64,000 nucleotides of DNA from Auanema rhodensis (Eukaryota > Nematoda > Chromadorea > Rhabditida > Rhabditidae), in the NCBI GenBank assembly GCA_964057225.1, contig OZ059898.1, positions 6,882,001 through 6,946,000 of the forward strand, in the 5' to 3' direction. The notes beneath the pieces are model-generated. The model made no database searches. It saw only the letters and a list, made by a program, of their open reading frames with translations, and was not told where the DNA came from. Shown piece after piece: positions 1 to 13,033 of the stretch; position 1 is the first letter of the stretch, and each line of letters starts with the position of its first letter. Both the position numbers and the translations under genes were made by a program.

Positions 1-3000
1 TTATTTTTTTCTTTTTATTGCGCCCATTCCACGACGTCCGCCAGTGGGTTGAGGTAACGAGAAAGTAATACCCATTCGATCTAATATAGCGCCAAGAGAC
101 TTTTTCGGAATCAATGAGGCCGGATCATCAGAACGAAGTAAGCGTACGTGTAACTCATCCTAGAAAACAAAATTTAGTTGAAAGCACTTTCTTAACTTTG
201 GCGCTTACTATCATAACCGGCTGGAGAGAAAGCATGTGGCTGTATAACTCTTCATTTTCTGGTTTACGTAACCAAACCAAAAAAGACAAAGTCATTCCAT
301 TTATATCCTAAAAATGAAAATAAGTTTTAAAATTTTTTTAGAAACGTTAACCTTTGGCAATGCAGAATCGATCATACTTTCTTCAATAGGTTCATCCTGA
401 GGCTCGTTCAATGTTTGATTACCAAGATCATCGTCTGAAACAATGTCCTAAAATCGAAAAAAACTTTATTTCGTCAAAAAATACCACTAGATGCAGGAGA
501 GCTGGGAACTACCACAGGCGGAGCTTTAGTTGGAGTAGTCTCTTCGAAAAGAATTTGTCGCTTTTGTGGTTTACTTCTCTCTGGTAAAGCTTTTGTATTT
601 CTTGCTGCTTGTTCAATTATAACTCGATCATTCTGTCGTATCAGAGGCCTAACAGTAGGGGTCGATGGATCAATTACTAAACTAGGATAAAAGGAAGAGC
701 TAAAATTATATTAAACCTGGATGAATAGAATCATAAATTTGTCTTAAATATTCCACTGCTCTTTTTCGACCCATTGGCCGCAATCCGTGACGAGCTAACT
801 CTTTCTAAAAAAAATTGGCATAACAAAGCACAGACACAATTTTTTACCTTGAGTTCATTATCATCCATGCCTTCATAGTCTGGCATAGGTGTTATATCAG
901 AAGTTTTGAGGATCTTGACGTTGGAACCAAACCTTCAGAAATAAAACCATGGAAAAAATATGAATATTGAAAGAAACTTCAATCTTTTTGAAGCTGGTTG
1001 TAGAGGTGTGGATTGGGCTAATGGATGATTAAACGATGTGCTCGGTGACCCAATTGCGTTCTCAGGCGGCAAGTTCTAAACAAATATGTAATATAAAAAG
1101 AGATAATTTAAAAAACTATTGCTTCTGAATAATTTTTAGAAAAAGGTTTAACATTTTCGATGGGTGGAATATTGAGATCTGGAATATCGAATGAATCTAT
1201 TTCAGTTTCAACATTTTCAACAACTTTGGTCAACTGAAATAAGAAATATTAACAGCAAACCACTTAAGCACATACAGCAGATGACTTAATAAAAACCTCT
1301 GGTTCTTTGGAACCATCATATTCTTTATCAGGCTCTGTGGGGGGAAGTTCTTTCAATCCTTCTAAAAACATATTTATTTATATTTTAAACTTTAATTTCT
1401 ATTTTTTTAAATACCGGAATCAGGATCTGCTCTCCAAAAACTCTCATTGTAGAATTCATTATATCCAACGTCATCAAAATCATAATTAGGCTCATAAAAA
1501 TCAGGTTGGTCCGGAGTTTCGGTCTATACATAAAAATATATAAATATACTATAAAAAAGGAATAGTTACAGCTTTTGTTTCCGGTGCTGGAGACTTTTTA
1601 ATTTCGGGTGCTGGAGACGTCGATTTTTCCATTGGTAATATATTCGAATCTTGTTTATCAAACGAAGACATACCTGAGATTAAAAATAGATAAACAAAAA
1701 TTCAAAAACAGAGAACGTCAAATATGTAAATTACTCAAACTTACTGCTACGTTTCGTAAACGTCTCCGGATTAATCTCTGTGGGTCTAATTTTAATTGCA
1801 GGCTACAAATAATTATTTAATAATAGAAATATAATCATATTATACAGATCGCTGTTTAGGTATATCCGCAATTATAGTAATTTCACTGTTTTCACTAAGA
1901 ACTGTGTTATTCATAATAATTCCTTGTAGTGGGTCTTCACAATCAAGAGATTCGGTTACCTGAGAAAAAAAATTAAAAATCAGAGCACGAGACCATTACA
2001 TCACAAGGCGATGTTGATTCAGGGTTGTCACACTCTGGTGGATTCTCATCATTGGTGATAGTGGTGGTCAGACAAATACCTTCAGTAAGAGTAACATCTT
2101 GTTCCTTGTTCTAAACTATAATTATAAAGCGTCGGAACATTGCGACAACCTCCACAATAACTTGAGCAGAAGAGGATACTCCAGCGGCCCGAAGAAAACT
2201 TCTTTCTATTTCAGCATCATCGTCTATTTTTTCCACTCGATTACAAGCGATTGAAATTGTCTCAGGTCCATATTTATCAGCTAATCTTCGTATAGCATCG
2301 TTTTGATCCTGAGACCATTCGATCGCTCCCGAGTTTATGTAAGAAACCCAATGTTTGACGATCTAAAGCATTTATATCTTAATAAACCATTTCATTATCA
2401 ATAATACCTCAGTGTCTTCATCAATCATGCAAAAGCTGAATTTAGTTACAATTCCTTTAGTCCTTCTTTGTAAAATAATACGATGGCAACCTACTTCTCC
2501 TAAAAGTATGGAATTATGATTGCAAAAATATTTAACGTACCATCTCTACATTTCAATATGAAATCGTATTCGGCATTTTGAGGGTCACATAGGGTATATA
2601 AATCTTTAGATAAACTTTCCAAATGAATAAGCTGCGAATATGTTGTCTATATTAATCTTCAATACAACAAACACACTTTATCCAAGAGTTTTCTTTCTCT
2701 TATAGCATGAAAATTTGCTTTTTTTGTCACTTTTTCCACGTCATCTTTGATAGCTTTCCCTTTTTTTGTTTTGAACATACTCAGAAAACGGTCATGTAAA
2801 AGAGATATAACCTAACATAAATATTTAAATCTCATATGGGAATACAAACCGACTTCGCATTTACAGTCATGGGGAGCTAGTTGTACTATAGAATATGATC
2901 TAGCTTTCCTACGACGGTTTGCTTTTGGATCTTCGATTCTAAACAAAATAGATTACCACATATGAACTTTTGTCCACCTTTCAAATTCAGGGGATCTTTT

Positions 3001-3887
3001 TTCACATAGTGGAGGCTTTTTTGCTTTTGTTGTTTCACTTTCCATACTTTCAGATAAAGCCTTAAAAAGACAGTGATATCATGAATAGATATAATAAACC
3101 TTTGCTAGCTGCATTTCTTCATCGAACTTTGTTTTGGGTTCATTATTCAGTTTAGGTGCTTTGACAGTTTTAATAGTGGGAATTGACGCGCTAAAATGTA
3201 TAAACTGTTAAAAATTGAATTCTAATAAATTACTTTGTGTGGTTCAATCCCTTCCTTTTCTTAATTTCAATGGCTTTGCTTTGAACTTCCACTAAATCAA
3301 CCAGCTTATTGGCAGGCACATTATTATCTTTTCCACATTTTTTGATATGAGCCGAGCGGAACTGGAAAAATTGTTTTTCTATATTCATTTTCAATCTTAC
3401 AGGTCCAGGTTCTAATGGTTTCCTACATATGGGGCAATCCACAGTTAATGAATGTTTTTCCTTTGCCTTTTCAAAATTCTTCTTAGACTGGTGACCATCA
3501 AGACAATTGTTAGTATGAAGAGATCTTAGTTTCAAGAAAGTTAAAAATGATTTTTAAACGTTTCCTAACCTACGAACAGAATTCAAGTTGGATATATCCT
3601 TATTACATAGTGGACATAAAACTATTTCTTTTTTGGGTGAATCAAGAGCTGATAATCCGAATGATTCCTCTTCTATATCAGAAAATATTTCTATTTTTCA
3701 CTCTAAATACTTACTTTTTTCAAAACCAGAAAAAAGAGAAGGAGGTTCTTCAATTTCATCGTCAATTTTTTTCGACGGCCTTCTTTAATGCAAAAAAGTT
3801 TTAAAATATTCAGTATTCTTACAACTTCGGAGCCAGCAATATAGGATTCGCAGTGGGTTTTTTGATTACAAAATCGTCTTCATCCAT
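1..3887 (-). CDS. SLX4: SLX4 structure-specific endonuclease scaffold (multi-exon)
   Basis: Scaffold that recruits SLX1 and other nucleases to Holliday junctions and crosslinks in the nucleus. Visible in order: N-terminus MDEDDFVIKKPT (ATG at 3887; the ATG just upstream runs into a stop); two tandem UBZ4-type zinc fingers (CPLC...HTNNC, about 3490-3620, and CPIC...HIKKC, about 3325-3450); a BTB/POZ-like domain (about 2330-2640, 'YDFILKCRDG', 'VGCHRIILQRR'); a long polar linker; and at the C-terminus the SLX1-binding conserved domain (about 40-280, 'ELYSHMLSLQPVMI' then 'KSLGAILDRMGITF'). It ends in a lysine-rich tail with the TAA at positions 1-3. About 20 short introns interrupt it. This domain order matches animal SLX4. 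Exon borders, especially in the linker, were placed by eye. It is divergent from TONSL with 355 bp between the start codons. Confidence 0.92.
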
Positions 3888-4242
3888 CTCTCATTATTTT
3901 ACAAAAGTTGTACCATCTTCAATTATAAAAACAGTTAACAATCAGAACAATACTTATATAGAGATGAAACCTGTACGCAATCTCGTATAAAAATGAAATG
4001 CGGGAAAAGTTTAAATTTGCCTTGAGGGTATAACAATCAAATCTCCACGATAAAATATGCAAATCGACCGGTGAATTTATTATTAGTTTAAAAAATGAAT
4101 TGTTTCGATTATTATATCTCAATCTTGTTGATGTTATTAATATATTGGGTTTTTTATATGCTAAAGATATCACTTAATTTTTAGTTTTGATTGAAAAATA
4201 TAAATGGTTTAAGCATTTCTTTGTGGGCCGCTCATTTTAGTT
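3888..4242. promoter_or_regulatory. Shared SLX4/TONSL divergent intergenic region
   Basis: This 355-bp gap between two oppositely oriented start codons must hold both promoters. It is AT-rich and contains no exon I believe. On the TONSL side it ends in 'cattttag' two bases before the ATG, which is a good 3' splice acceptor. I see no unambiguous TATA box or named factor site. Confidence 0.6.
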
Positions 4243-7200
4243 ATGGCTAAGCGACTAAAAGGTTTTAAAGACATTTTATTATATTTTTGTATTCAAATAT
4301 TTGGAGATTTACACCGTCAGTTAAAGCAAGTTGAGAACAGCCAAAGTGTACAGAAGAAAATAGATATACTGCTTGAACTAGGAGACTATTATCGTGAAAA
4401 GGAAGATTACGATTCTGCAATAAAACAGTTTGAAGATGGTAAATACTCTTTAGGACTGTACCAAATAAAATTTGGAAATTCAGCTCTGAAATTAACAACA
4501 CAGTATAGTACGCACCTAGATGCCTCATTCGCTTGCAGAGCTTTGTGTGAAATTTATGCAGAACTGAGTAATATTAAATTGTTGTTTTTTTGTTTCATTT
4601 TTGTTCAGATGACAAGAAGAAATCCTTGAGTTATTGCAACAAATTTCGAGAAACAGCTGAAGCATCTAAATGTGCTTCACAGATTCAATTGTCGTTTCAT
4701 GTTACTGCTTGGGTTTACCAGAAATTATGGGTATTAGACAATGCTAAACCAAAAGGTTTACTGCATGAAGTAAGCGTTTTAGCTTTAAGCACTGAAGAAT
4801 ATCTCAGTTTTAGGCTCGTAAGAATGTAAAATTGAGCATAGAATACATAAAGGTCAACGGTTTTATGATTGACAAGGATCACAAGGCCGTGCAATCAGGC
4901 GGAGATTCGAGGAAACGAAAAGCTCATGCTGTTAGTTATCTTCTTTGTTGGAATTAATCATCATGTTTTAAAGGAGAGATTGTATTCAAGTGTTGCTGCT
5001 TGTCTTGGGTTACGAATCGAGGCTGAACAAGCTTGGAATAATGCATTTGCATATGCTCAGTCTGTTTCTTAGTTATACATTGTTACTTTGAATTATTATA
5101 GGAGAAATCACGATGCTGAATTGAAGTATGAACTGTTATTAGCGAAAATTGATTTTAATTGGTTAAATGAATCTGTTGCGACTGCACAAAAGCTATTAAA
5201 TCATGCACCGCCAAAGAAAAAAGCATTAGCTCTTTTGGAACTAAGCCAGGTTCCTATTAGTAAAAATAAAATAAAAAACAAAGATTTAGGCCTATATATT
5301 CGAGAGAAATTTTTCGGAAGCACAAAAAATATTATGGGAATGCTTGTCGAAATATGAAATGCAGTTAATTGAGGATGACAAAGATGTCCTCCATAATCGA
5401 ATTGTTTTTCGTAAGTATGTGATTTTTTCGTTGTTTCAATACCTTTTCAGTTCATAAATATTTTGCGTGGAAAAAGAAAGCTGAAAGTCCTACAAGTGAA
5501 CTAACAGTTAAAATGAAGTGTTATGAAAATATAGCTGATTCTTTAATATACTATAGGTATATTGTTTATATTTATTGTAATTGTAGTCGAATAGTTTAGT
5601 GATGATAGACATGAGTTAAGATGGATGGCCATAGAATACTATGAAAAAATGTTAGGGTATGTTATAAATGTTGATTTTTATTATTTCTTTTAATTTATTC
5701 TTTCGTAGTTGTACAGTAAATGATGAACAGCGAATGCCAGCCTATTTATCGTTGGCAGAAACATTGAAAGAAGTTGGTAAATATGAGCGATCGTTAATGT
5801 ATTTTGAGAAAAATTATGAAATTGAAAAAAGCCGCTATTCTAACGAAAAAGTATGTTTATAAAATTGTTTTATACTTTTTTTTATGTGTTGTATGTTTTA
5901 GTTACTTGAAAGCAAATGTGCTATGTTTGTTGTTAAATGTATGGGCAACCTTCGCACTCAGGACAAATTGATCGGCGAATTTGACGATTTAATGAGAGTT
6001 ATTCCGGATAATTTACCGTATTTAAAAGTAGAAGCTTACTGGAATATTTGATCTCATTCAAAACATCATTCGTTTTGCAGAAAGCGATTTGCCAATCCTT
6101 GGGAGAAATGATACAAAAACAAGGTGGATTTGACAATAAATATATCGAGCAGGCGAGAGAATATGAGGTAGTTTTCAGTATTCAGTTTAAATTTAGTTTG
6201 TTATTTGATTGATAGAATATACCTTCGCAATCCTCTGTAAATGATGAAATTGAAGAACAGGAAGAAGAAAGAAACATTGAAAACGTTATTGACTTTGACA
6301 ACTGCGAAATCATTCTTGAATCCAAACAAAGAGCGAGAAAAATGAATGATGAAAAAGAATTAATTGCAGATAAGGATAAGGTTCTTTTAAATTAACAGAT
6401 TTATTTGTAAAATCCCTAAACGTATAGATAATAAACAGTCATGGCGAAACTAGGCTACATGTTGCTGCACGTAATGCTGATCGTGCATTCCTTCAACGAT
6501 TGATATCATATGTAGGTTTGCCTAAATCATCTTCATAGCTTTATATTTCAGGGATACAACGTTAATGCTGTCGACTTTGGTGGTTGGACACCTTTACATG
6601 AAGCGATTGGAGTTGGTGACAGAAAAAATGTAATTACTCTTCTTAAAGCTAAAGCAAATGTAAATGCTCAAAGTAAGGAAACTTTCGAGGAGGACGATGA
6701 ATCTGTAAGATTTTTAAATTTAATTTGACATTTTTTATTTTTTAATTTGGTCAGACTGGTGGAGGTATTACGCCACTTATGGATGCCTGCTTAAATGGCT
6801 ATTTCGAGATAGCTAAAGATTTAATCATGTACGGAGCAGATGTTTTTATAAAAAATGAGATTGGATGGACAGTTCTTGAGTTTTTGAGGTTTGGTTCAGT
6901 TTGGTTTAAATTACTAAGAATATCTATCAGGACATCCATGGTAAACTTCTCTGATGATGATTGTATCGCAAGTGCCGAAAAGCTTATTTCGGAAATTGAA
7001 ACAATGTTTCGGGAAAGTAAGCTGATAAAAAACGTTGTGTTTAAAGATAAACTGTTTCAGAAGGCATTCAATTTAGTAAGCAAACTCCTTCAAAGAAAAG
7101 GAAAAATCGAATGACTCATCAAAAAGCACCTGGCAAGAATAGGAGAGAATTATCCCCAGCAAAGGAAAATTTAAATGAATATAAAGTAACACATTATTTA

Positions 7201-9594
7201 TGCATATGTTGATTGAACTTATCGTATTGTAGGCCACTATTGGCATGTTTAGTTCTACTGACAATCGCAGAAGTAGTTCCACAAATGACTTATACTGTGA
7301 TCTACCTTCACCTGATATATCTGACCACCTTAGATCGAAACATCGTAAATCAAATGGTAATTCTTTATATTTTCCAGCTAAGCGTTGTCTTTATTTTAGA
7401 ATATGTACCTAGTTGTTCTCCATTAGGTGATCTCAATCGTGAATCTCCTTATTCAACAACACCTAACTTTCCTAGATCGTTTGTATGTATTAAATTAATA
7501 TATTTTTTTTTGTTAATTCCCCTTTTTCTTGGAGAGTTCTAATTTTGATTCTCATTTGGATGATGGTGAATCTAGGAAAAGAAGAAGTGCTGGATCGTTT
7601 CCTAGAGCTGATAAACGACAAAAGTTGTCAAGGTTATATTTTTTATAATCAATTATCAAACCTTATTTTAAGGCATCTCTCTAGTCCAATAAATTTGATT
7701 GAAGAAGATTTTGGAAATGCCTTTGACCAGGACGTTAGTAATTCTCCTGAATTAATTCAACAGCAAAGTTTTCGCAGGCATTTTACTAAATTATCAAAAT
7801 TTATATATGAAATTTGTTCAGATTCAGTTCCGGCTCATTCACTGGCACTACTCAAAAGTTTGAAAAATCATATTAATATACATAATTTATTTTTTTCAGA
7901 TCTGACTTCTCAAATAATACACAGCGGTAGGTTTAACATTGCTTAACATTGCTTAACTTCGCAATTTGATTTGTAACATATAGATCTGGAAATAATAGTT
8001 GTCAGCCAACAACACTAGTGACAGTTCATTTTAAAGATTGCAATGGAGATGATGCTCATCCCAAAACAAAAATGAAATTTTCTGCGTAATTTAATTTTTA
8101 ATTGTTTAGTATTTTCTAGCTTTCGTATTTCAGTTTAGACAATTCATCAGCTATTAGTGTACGATGTCGAGAGATTCTTGTTAATCAGAGCAACACACGA
8201 GGTCGAGAGATTCTTCATCATCAAAACTTCAAGATCATGACAATGGACGGTTGTGAAGTTAGTTTATTACATTTTTAGGCTGTATTGATACTTCTCTTCA
8301 GGTCGATAGCACAGTGTCGATAGCCGACATTAATCCGCCTGAATTCGTATGTCAATTGCTACCTTCAACTTCTGAAATGCTTCTAAAAGCATCAGGCATG
8401 TGTCAGGTGGTACAATTAGCAATAAATATAGTCGATATTAAGGTGTTTCCAATGATGATGTTTTGAACAAACTTCGCTATTTTGATGAGAATGGTGTATT
8501 AGATATTTCTGACATAGAGATAGCTAATATACAGAAAGATTTCATTTCAGCTATAAAGCAGTCTTCAAAGAAAATATCTGCATTAGTTATGGATTATTAT
8601 GGTTGGAATGATTTCTTAAATAATTTTTGTAATTTAATTATAGGAGGGTGTGAAGAAAATTTTGATATTTTCGACAGTATTTCACCAGATATAGAAATAT
8701 TTAAGGCTTTTGCTTCTAATATTACAACTAATTTTTTGGTTTCTCTCAGCCGCGTAAGCTTAAGTTAGTTTACAGAATAAATGACATTTTTAGCAAAATG
8801 TATTATCAAAACTAACTACTGTTATACTATCTTTAACAAGAATATCTTGTGGGAAAAGCCTTTCAATGTTTCTGTCCTCGCAGCAACTCACGACGATTGA
8901 ATTATCTGGATTACAACTGCTCACTGGAGTTCCTGAATTGATTGATAATTTATCAAGTTGGCTGATATGAAGGAAATCGCTTTACTGTTTTATTTCAGAT
9001 AATAATCATTTAAAAAAATTAGATTTATCATATTCTCCATGGTTGACTAGTGAACATATCATATCGCTTCTATCTAGAAGTAATAATTTATTGGAACTCG
9101 AATTGAATGGGAATAATTTGTCTGGAGTACAATTCGAGGTCAATACCATACCTCAGTAGTTTAATACTATAGAATTTTAGGCAATGTGGCTACCCACGCT
9201 GAAACGGTTAAGCTTAGTTGGATGTAATATAGAATATTGGGATTCATTATTTGAATGGGTCCCAATGGGCCTGTTGGAATTTTTAGACGTTTCAACAACT
9301 GATTTGCAAATACATCATATTCAGAGTGTTCTGTTGTCACGTAGTGAAGGAAGCACCTCATTATCCATTCGTGCTGTAAGGTAATTTAATAGACTGTAGT
9401 TATGCTTCTTTAATGGATACGTACATAGATGTAAAAATATTGATGGTAAATCAGAAGAGCTTGTTAAAATTTTGCTGGAATACGTTCACACAATTGCTAA
9501 ACCTCAACTTGAATTTTCAAGAACAACCCAAATAGAGTTACGAAAAAGGTCTCTTTTCGTTGATCATTTTCTAGTTGATAATTTATATACTTAA
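4243..9594 (+). CDS. TONSL: TONSL, Tonsoku-like DNA repair protein (TPR-ankyrin-LRR, multi-exon)
   Basis: TONSL works with MMS22L at stalled replication forks, and its ankyrin repeats read newly deposited histone H4. The spliced exons show TPR-like repeats from the start to about 6150 (for example 'ILLELGDYYREKEDYDSAIKQFED' region, 'YLSLAETLKEVGKYERSLMYFEK' region). An acidic linker (about 6240-6380) follows, then three ankyrin repeats (6430-6890: 'HGETRLHVAARNAD', 'GGWTPLHEAIGVGD', 'GITPLMDACLNGYFEIA'). Next come a low-complexity stretch, a Ubl-like segment (about 8010-8400) and C-terminal leucine-rich repeats (8880-9500: 'LKKLDLSYSPWL', 'LLELELNGNNLSG'). The order equals human TONSL. The first exon is tiny (MAKRLK) followed by an intron of about 45 nt; this is the least certain junction. 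The stop is TAA at 9592-9594. Many introns are 40-60 nt. Confidence 0.93.
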
Positions 9595-10050
9595 TATACC
9601 TGATTTATGTAATATCAGGTATCAATTGAATCTTTAATTTAACTTTGATATTTCTCCTTTGTGGAAATCTGTTGTCGTTTGTCATTAGTGATAAACGAGG
9701 AAGCATCGTATGTTTCGAAGCATCTTCAGTTTACACTGAACTGATCTGCTCAGTTCCCGTTTGTCTAGGTCTCTACTAATCATTTATCATTTCCCAGCTA
9801 CTTTTTGTTCTGGAAGACTTCACAATATTCACCTGAACTTTTAGTTCGTTTATTTTATCTACTTAATTTTATTCCATTTTTAAATGCCCCTACTATGAAT
9901 TCCGTTTTAACCCACTATATGTTTTTTTTTCGTTTTATTTTCAGAAAACAATAAATATTTTGATAGTTATATTCATGTTTTTTTAATAATTTGTAACATA
10001 AATCTTCGACTTATCAGACCGAAAGAAGAATTTGGGTTATACTTTCAGAA
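9595..10050. other. Intergenic region TONSL-collagen with two small inverted repeats
   Basis: No gene is seen. Immediately after the TONSL stop is a perfect 9-bp inverted repeat, ATACCTGAT (9596-9604) and ATCAGGTAT (9614-9622), which is a potential 3'-UTR hairpin. A second 7-bp hairpin, GAACTGA/TCAGTTC with a 5-nt loop, lies at 9738-9756. The collagen side ends in 'ctttcag' two bases before the ATG. Confidence 0.5.
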
Positions 10051-11448
10051 ATGTTAGCACATATTCTCATACTCTGTCTATTGTTTCAAACAAGCCATGC
10101 TGCTTTGGACACAGCTGCCGTGATATCTATACAGAATGAGCTGAACAAGCATTCTGCTGAATTAGAAATGTTACTAGACGTATGTTACTCATGAAAGAGT
10201 TTATAAATTTTTCAAAAAAAAATTTTGAATTATCCCAAAAGCACGAATTAGAGCCTTTTTTCGAAATATATAACTATTTGAGTTGTTTCAGCATGTCAAA
10301 AATTTGAATGCTCGTCTTACAAATCTTGATAAGCCTGGTCCACCAGGAGTGAACGGTTCTCCGGGTTTTCCTGGTTCCAAAGGAGAGAAGGGCGACAGTG
10401 GTCTTGATGGTATTGCTCTACTAGTTACAGTTTGTAAATAAAATGTTCAGGATTAACTGGTAGAGATGGAATTCCTGGTATTCCTGGTGTAAAAGGAGAT
10501 ATTGGGCCTATTGGTCCAACAGGAATGAAAGGAGACAAAGGCGCAATGGTAAGATATGTTACTGAAGTTTATATGAACTTAATATTTGCAGGGTTTTCCA
10601 GGACAAAAAGGAGAAGTAGGTACTGGCGGAATCCCTGGTATTAAAGGTGACACTGGTATCCCCGGAAAGGTACGTTGTTGGACAATGAGTTGTTTACTTT
10701 TGTTCAGGTTGGTGAGCCTGGCTCCACCGGTCTCCCTGGAAGCAAAGGAGAAAAGGGTATGGAAGGACTTCCTGGTGTCAACGGACAGTCAGGTCCCCCA
10801 GGTTGGCCTGGTGCCAAAGGAGAAGATGGTTTAAACGGAAGACCTGGTGAGAATAATAACTATGAAATATAATTCAATTTCATGTCAGGTTCTCCTGGTT
10901 TTCCCGGAAAGAAAGGAGAAACAGGTACAGCTGGAGTACCAGGAGTATCTGGAATGATTGGAGAACGTGGTTTGCCTGGAACACCAGGACCTCAGGGAAT
11001 GATGGGACCAATAGGTCCTCCTGGACAGCTTGGATTACCAGGACCTAAAGGAGATCAGGTAAGCACTTTAAAATCAATATTATAATATTGAATTTATCAG
11101 GGACCACCAGGATTTCCTGGTGCTAAAGGAGAACAAGGAAAAGATGGTCTTCCAGGACTTCCAGGTATTTTCAATTATTCATGCCAGTTAAGCTAAATAT
11201 CTATCTGCTAGGTTGGTTGGTAAATGATAAAGGATATTGCATTTTGTCACTTGGAAATTGCCCACCGGCATTCACCCAGATTGGTGCTTATCAGGTTGGC
11301 CAATTAGATTTAGGCTTCTTAATATAAGTTTCTATATCAGGCTCATGTTGATAACTATCGCTTCGGAGATTATTCTTTGGTAAAATCTTCAGGCGTTGGA
11401 TCTACTGAAGAACAGTTTGCTCTTAAAGTTCATGCATGCTGTCGTTAA
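10051..11448 (+). CDS. Short secreted collagen with cysteine-containing C-terminal domain
   Basis: The start is [17 protein letters not shown], a clear signal peptide. A short non-collagenous, coiled-coil-like stretch follows (about 45 residues, '[17 protein letters not shown]'), then interrupted Gly-X-Y repeats across about six exons (10330-11165) with several 'GxKGE/GxKGD' cell-binding-type triplets. After the triple helix comes a compact tail: '[14 protein letters not shown]', then an exon ending '[10 protein letters not shown]' and TAA. The tail lacks the fibrillar COLFI and type IV C4 signatures, and the N-terminus lacks the usual nematode cuticle-collagen homology box and long cysteine-flanked layout. 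I therefore call it a short non-cuticular or atypical collagen. The AATAAA near 11484 is a plausible poly(A) signal. Exon phases keep the Gly-X-Y register throughout. Confidence 0.9.
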
Positions 11449-12835
11449 ATTCAATTCCTTTTATTCAAATTATGGAAACCGAAAATAAAAAAAATTCATT
11501 TTTTTACTATTATATTACCTTATTTCTGGGATAAATATATAATAATATATAATAATTATAATAGTTTTAAGTTTTTCCAATTTTAACATAGAAAATAGAT
11601 ATTAATCCTTGGCTGATATTATTGAAAATTAATGTAGGTATTAACAACCAATATGACGATGAAATCTAAAAAAAAACATTAAATAGAAAAATAAAAAAAC
11701 AAGAAGAAGCATACTTTGCACTTATTTTCTAATAATGAAAGTAGTGTATTATTTTCGAATGAAACACTAAAATAGATTAAAATGATTATGGTGAATAATG
11801 ATATCAAAAAAGATATTATAGCATGTGATAGAATAGGCTTTCGAATTGCTAATTGTTGTGTTTCATGCTGTGTTGTAATCCTAAATTTGAATTATTATGT
11901 CATTATGTAAAAAATATATATATATGTATATACCAAACTAAAGTAGTAACTACTACAGCAACAAATAATAATGAAACATTAGTATACATTAAACCCAATG
12001 TAACATTTAGGAATGCAAAAGCACCATCATTCTATAAAAGTACTTATTATTATTATTAAAATATAATATATTCACACTAAATGTACAGCAAATACCGATA
12101 TGAGATGTTACCGGTTCATACCATATATGAATCCAGTCTTAAACATAAAATATTAATGTATTTACAGTTCAAAAAGTTTATGTATTTGAATGTTTGAACT
12201 GTTTTCTCTTTATTTTTTTTTGAAAAGTTATAAAAGTAAAATTTACCACCATTAAATAGAGATACAGTTCCTAAAATAAAAGATATACATGAAGAAATTG
12301 TAGCTCCCAAAGTAAGGTAAGATAACCGTCGTGTCATGATAGTCTTTATTCATAGATCTTATATTTAAATATGGATACGAAAAAATTTAGTAAAAATAGT
12401 TAAACATTGAAAATGAAGAATATCAAACAAGAAATATATGAAATGAAAAGATAACATGCTTTATGATATCATCAAACTGTACAAATGTCATAGAATAATC
12501 TTTAACACATAACTCTATAATCCGTTATATTTCACAGTACTTATCTTTTTTTCTGATTCTCATAATCTTCAATTTTTAGATTAAATTCAGAATGTACTGA
12601 TTATCACTAGTGTTTTCTAACTCTTTCTCATCTCTTCCTTGTGTTTGTATATAGTATTTAACACATTCATTGTATGGGATGACTATTTTAACTTTTATTT
12701 TAAACATATTAATCATTAAAAATTAAAAATGTCAAGGTAATATAATTAGAACCCTAAGTACTTTATTCAAGTCATCTGAATTAAATTATTATAAATAATT
12801 TAGTTTTCAAGCAATGTTACGTTAACGATCAAAGG
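11449..12835. other. AT-rich intergenic region
   Basis: This is the 3' flank of the collagen gene, then AT-rich DNA. Open frames here (for example 11853-12059 plus, 12116-12337 minus) have skewed composition and no recognisable domain, so I do not annotate them as genes. Confidence 0.5.
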
Positions 12836-13033
12836 ATGTTCGGCTCTAGTGCATTTGTTGCCACCCCTTCTCATTTGCAATTGAAATGCAAATTTCTTAG
12901 CAGTGCATTAAATGAAACAGATACCGAAATAACTCAGGGTATGTTATATTAAGTACATACAGTTTTGTGAAGCCCAGGTTATAGTTTTGAACTTAGACTT
13001 AGGCTTATTATTGCCGAGGATAGAATAAAATAA
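12836..13033 (+). CDS. Possible two-exon small protein (about 52 residues)
   Basis: ATG at 12836 opens MFGSSAFVATPSHLQLKC and runs to a donor after position 12938. A 39-nt intron (gtatgt...cccag, 12939-12977) would join it in frame to an exon reading YSFELRLRLIIAEDRIK with TAA at 13031-13033. Intron length, donor and acceptor match the neighbouring genes, and the codon composition is less AT-biased than the surrounding DNA. I do not recognise the protein. It lies convergent to PI4KA. It could also be a chance pairing of an open frame with splice-like sites. Confidence 0.4.

Noticed and set aside
3547-3804. Plus-strand open frames inside SLX4
   Set aside because: Shadows of the minus-strand SLX4 exons coding the first UBZ4 finger.
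12116-12337. Minus-strand frame beginning MTRRLSYLTLGATISSC (signal-anchor-like)
   Set aside because: Only the first 30 residues look coding-like; the rest follows the AT-rich background and no partner exon was found.
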